Shown: positions 61,260-64,000 of the stretch, one piece after another | Layout: every line of letters starts with the position of its first letter | Numbering within the stretch: the stretch's first letter is position 1 | Notes under the pieces: generated by a model | The model's database searches: none | Told to the model about the DNA's origin: nothing | Seen by the model: only the letters and a program-made list of their open reading frames with translations | NCBI GenBank assembly: GCA_037893245.1 | Contig: JBAIAA010000701.1 | Span: forward strand, 62,001-126,000 | DNA from: Crossaster papposus | Taxonomy: Eukaryota > Echinodermata > Asteroidea > Velatida > Solasteridae | Length of the DNA: 64,000 nucleotides | Reading direction: 5' to 3' | Made by a program: the position numbers and the translations under genes

Positions 61260-62043
61260 CCTTGTGTTCATGTCTCCAGAGGGTACCATATTTCGCACCA
61301 CTTCTATAAGGTCCCTAGAATGACATACTAAAAATCTCCACTTCCCGCCGCAATATGCGTAACAACAGAAAACTGTACTTCAACAGAAGCGTTTGTTTTT
61401 GGACAAAACTTCGACATAACAAATTGCTGTTATATTAACAAAACAACAACGGGTTAATCACTGTTGCAAAACAGGGGAATCCCTGTAGGTGTACAGTACC
61501 CAATACATTAGAATCTCCGTTAATAAACAGAAATAAAAACAACTACTGTTACAGTAGAATGTACTGTTAAAAAACAGATATATTTTTTTAACAGTGTACA
61601 AATAAGGTTTTTGCATTACAATCACCCATAACATGGCGCATAAAACCAAGGGTTTATAGCAGTGACACGGTGCACATGCTCATCCCAGCAGAAATTGTGC
61701 TGATTATGAATCTCTAATAATTTCAGAATGTTCACCCCTTGAATGGTAATACCACACAAAACGTACAGAGCGGGTGATTTTGTTCACTCGTTTTGGTAAG
61801 AGCCATAACTTTACACTTTGGGTTGTTGAGAGTGTAAGGGAATTCTTGTTTAGACCAATCACTGATGGTATTAAGATCGTCCAGGAGCTTGGCAATGTCA
61901 CTGATAGACCTGATCTGCTTAAAGACAAAGGGGCCTACCGCATAATTATAAGGTAGGTTATCTAAATGCAAGTGATTATTATTTAAAGTCCCACCCCCAA
62001 CCTTTGACCTTTAATTTTCAATAAAATTTCGGCGAATACACGG
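61260..62043. other. Intergenic, no gene seen
   Basis: AT-rich sequence with several AACAGT-type words around 61410-61600, including TTAACAGTGTAC near 61590 which echoes TACACTGTTAAAA near 57620. No element boundary could be fixed. Confidence 0.4.
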
Positions 62044-62122
62044 CAACGTTCGATTAGGCTCATTTTGTGGCTTCCCCTGGTATTACCCCGTTTAATATTA
62101 GGGAAGCTAATCGAACGCACTC
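62044..62122. repeat. Hairpin relative of the 2055-2135 element
   Basis: The right end GAAGCTAATCGAACGCACTC matches the element at 2055-2135; the left arm (CGTTCGATTAGGCTC) is worn. The interior differs, so only the termini define the family. Confidence 0.55.
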
Positions 62123-62835
62123 ATAGACTCTGATACTAGATAGAAACAAATTACACACCACTTCCGTATGCGCACCTACAAATTGATTAAACTGTATGAG
62201 CATGCCGTCTTGCCAATTTCTGTATTTGTCCATGCCAGGGCCACGTACCAAACCAGGGCTGCGTAATGAAAACTGACCGGCTAAGCGCCAGCTCTCTGGT
62301 TATTAATGTTGCCGCAATATTATGCTATGCAAATAAACTCCCCTTTCCACACACAGTGTTTTATTGTGTCTGTGCACACGACATATGGGGTCTTGTAAAT
62401 TGTCCGTGCGAGGTAAATATCATCGGTGTGCATTTAAACTTAGTCTATCTCGACGAAGCGCTGGTACTGTACCTAATGGTGCCGTGTGCGGTTGACAACA
62501 AACACGGATATTCATCAGCGATTTGAAACACGCTTCCTTTCCAGTGGTTTAGCTACGTGTCTGCAGTACGTGCCTTTACGTCACACTTTATTGTTACTCT
62601 GGATTATTCTATCCTCTTCAAGATTTATGGATGGAATTATGTGTTACACTTGCTGACGCATGCATTATCATGCAATCATGCTAATTGCATTATAATAAAC
62701 CCACATTGCACAAGAGTGTGGATTTATACGAGCGGTATTAAAAAGTGATTATGTCGCGCGGAACGATTCGACAATCAAGATGCACAGACTATAGCTAGGT
62801 GTCGGAAGCACTTTATCGCGATTTGACTTGTTAAC
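62123..62835 (+). other. Upstream region of the GPR158-like gene
   Basis: No coding signal. It probably contains the promoter and 5' UTR of the gene starting at 62836, but no specific site could be called. Confidence 0.4.
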
Positions 62836-63593
62836 ATGACTGCAGTAAGGACGACCGTTCACACCTGGCGGCCACGGTGCTTGTGGTTGGCCGTCTTCTG
62901 TCTGCGGATGACCGGGGTGCGAAGTGGCGACCGTCGCCCGGACATGAGCACAGTGACCCAAGCCTTGGAGTACGTCCAAGAGATCGCCAGCCAGGGAGAG
63001 GGCAACTGCTCCTTCGGTCCCACCTTGGATCTCGAGTACGACCAGGAGAGATGGTATGCGGAAGCTGCCGTAGCCATCCGGGCAGCTAACCTACTAACGT
63101 TGCTCTCGCGGACTGGTGAACAAATCGTGGGGTCCGGTGATCAGGACGAGCAACTTCCCTACACCATCGTGAGGGCGAACGTGGACAACCACCCCAACGT
63201 CTTTGGCTCGGCCATAGCCTTCGACCATCTTCTCTACCGTGATTACGAAGTCTTCTCTCCTTACGCATACCGGGCAACGGACGGCACGGAGGTTAAGGAT
63301 CTGTCAATCGGATACAATTACCTCACCAACTCTACGGACTGGTTCTACATTCCGTTCCTGAACTTCCAGAACGAGTCATTCAGTCTAAACTACACTTTTC
63401 ACCGTAGTATTTCCGGAAACGCAACGCCCGTGGCGTGGTTAGGTCTTAGCAATGGTTATTGGACCAAGCCGTACTTTGATTGTGGAGGCGGCAATGTGTG
63501 GATGGTCACCTTCTCCATGCCCTTCTTTCTTCCCGCTCAAAACCAATCAACCAATATATCGTCAGATGTCTCTTCAACCCGCATCGCATTCGC
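62836..63593 (+). CDS. GPR158-like extracellular (Cache-type) region, first coding exon, partial
   Basis: Secreted or membrane protein; the gene continues past the window. The exon starts at ATG 62836 and ends with a strong donor (TTCGC/GTAAGT) in phase 2 after about 252 residues. A hydrophobic run (LWLAVFCL, residues 15-22) before GVRSG suggests a signal peptide. The rest is extracellular in style, with seven N-glycosylation sequons (NCS, NST, NES, NYT, NAT, NQS, NIS). WFYIPFLNF and the later PYFDCGGGNVWMVTFSMPFF pattern resemble the Cache-like ligand-binding ectodomain of GPR158/GPR179-type orphan receptors. The frame is GC-rich compared with its surroundings, as expected for real coding sequence. 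Other Cache-bearing receptors remain possible because the membrane part is not visible. Confidence 0.65.
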
Positions 63594-64000
63594 GTAAGTA
63601 ATTACCGTGTGTAACCATTTGTGACAACCCTCGCTTGCACTTTTACGTTTCAGCGTTTAAATCAATCAGTGTTGCGTGCAGCCAATAAAGGCATATCGGA
63701 TCATTTTGCATTTATCCTTATACAGGTAACCTACCAAATTATTATCAAAAGGCAATTCGTAACACAACGCGTATTGTTATTAAACACCCGTGTTAATATT
63801 CAGTCTGGCTGGCTGTCCATTAGTAGAAATCCCGAAATGCAGCTGATTTTTAACGATCAGTTTGACTGATTTATGTTTGAAATAAAGAGTGCAATAGGCA
63901 AAGTGGTGTTAGTGATCAAAATTGTGGTTGTGCATGGTTTTTCCCAAATGTCTTGAAAAGTGTAGATATTTACTAACGTGATACTTCAACAGGTCAATTT
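63594..64000 (+). other. Intron of the GPR158-like gene
   Basis: Follows the donor at 63594 and runs to the window edge. No further exon with a matching phase-2 acceptor was recognised. Confidence 0.5.

Overview
This is a gene-poor, repeat-dense stretch of an animal nuclear genome. Genes carry many short exons with GT/AG introns, and tRNA-derived SINEs, LINEs and dozens of inverted-repeat (MITE-like) elements fill the rest. The intron-rich Ig-type receptor tyrosine kinase, the frequent ACATGTACATGT and AGGCCTAT words and the mix of LINE, SINE, hAT, piggyBac-type and Crypton-like sequences suggest a marine invertebrate deuterostome, probably an echinoderm or hemichordate. That placement is an inference from composition and gene style, not from a database match.

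Layout. 1-4300: no gene seen; three inverted-repeat elements and a piggyBac-type MITE fragment. 4301-29496 (+): a complete 14-exon receptor tyrosine kinase with signal peptide, three Ig-like domains, transmembrane segment and kinase. Its 10-kb intron between the HRD/DFG exon and the PLRWMALES exon (17322-27321) holds a second, same-strand, apparently intact gene at 19970-26747. That gene encodes a Tudor-like domain, two zinc knuckles, a Crypton-type tyrosine recombinase domain and a C-terminal SANT/Myb-like domain. Between its exons lies a tandem array that repeats one 129-nt phase-0 exon four times ahead of a fifth, fused copy. 29497-34735: SINE, MITE fragments and a minisatellite. 34736-43363 (-): a complete 5-exon gene for a 273-residue protein with two EF-hands and a ubiquitin-like C-terminal region. 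The minisatellite just beyond its stop codon is made of decayed copies of its own last exon. 43364-62835: almost only mobile elements: a 5'-truncated LINE with RT and RNase H, a decayed CR1-like LINE, an element with interleaved inverted repeats, a decayed RTE-like LINE lying between foldback arms, TTAA-flanked MITEs, and a hAT element with an 8-bp target duplication nested inside another inverted-repeat element. 62836-63593 (+): the first coding exon of a secreted or membrane protein resembling the GPR158-type extracellular Cache region; the gene continues beyond the window.

Most notable: the recombinase-derived gene with its tandem exon cassette, the minisatellite born from the EF-hand gene's last exon, and several nested insertions whose empty sites can be read directly from the sequence. 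All exon models rest on reading frame, splice consensus and phase agreement only; no transcript or alignment was available.
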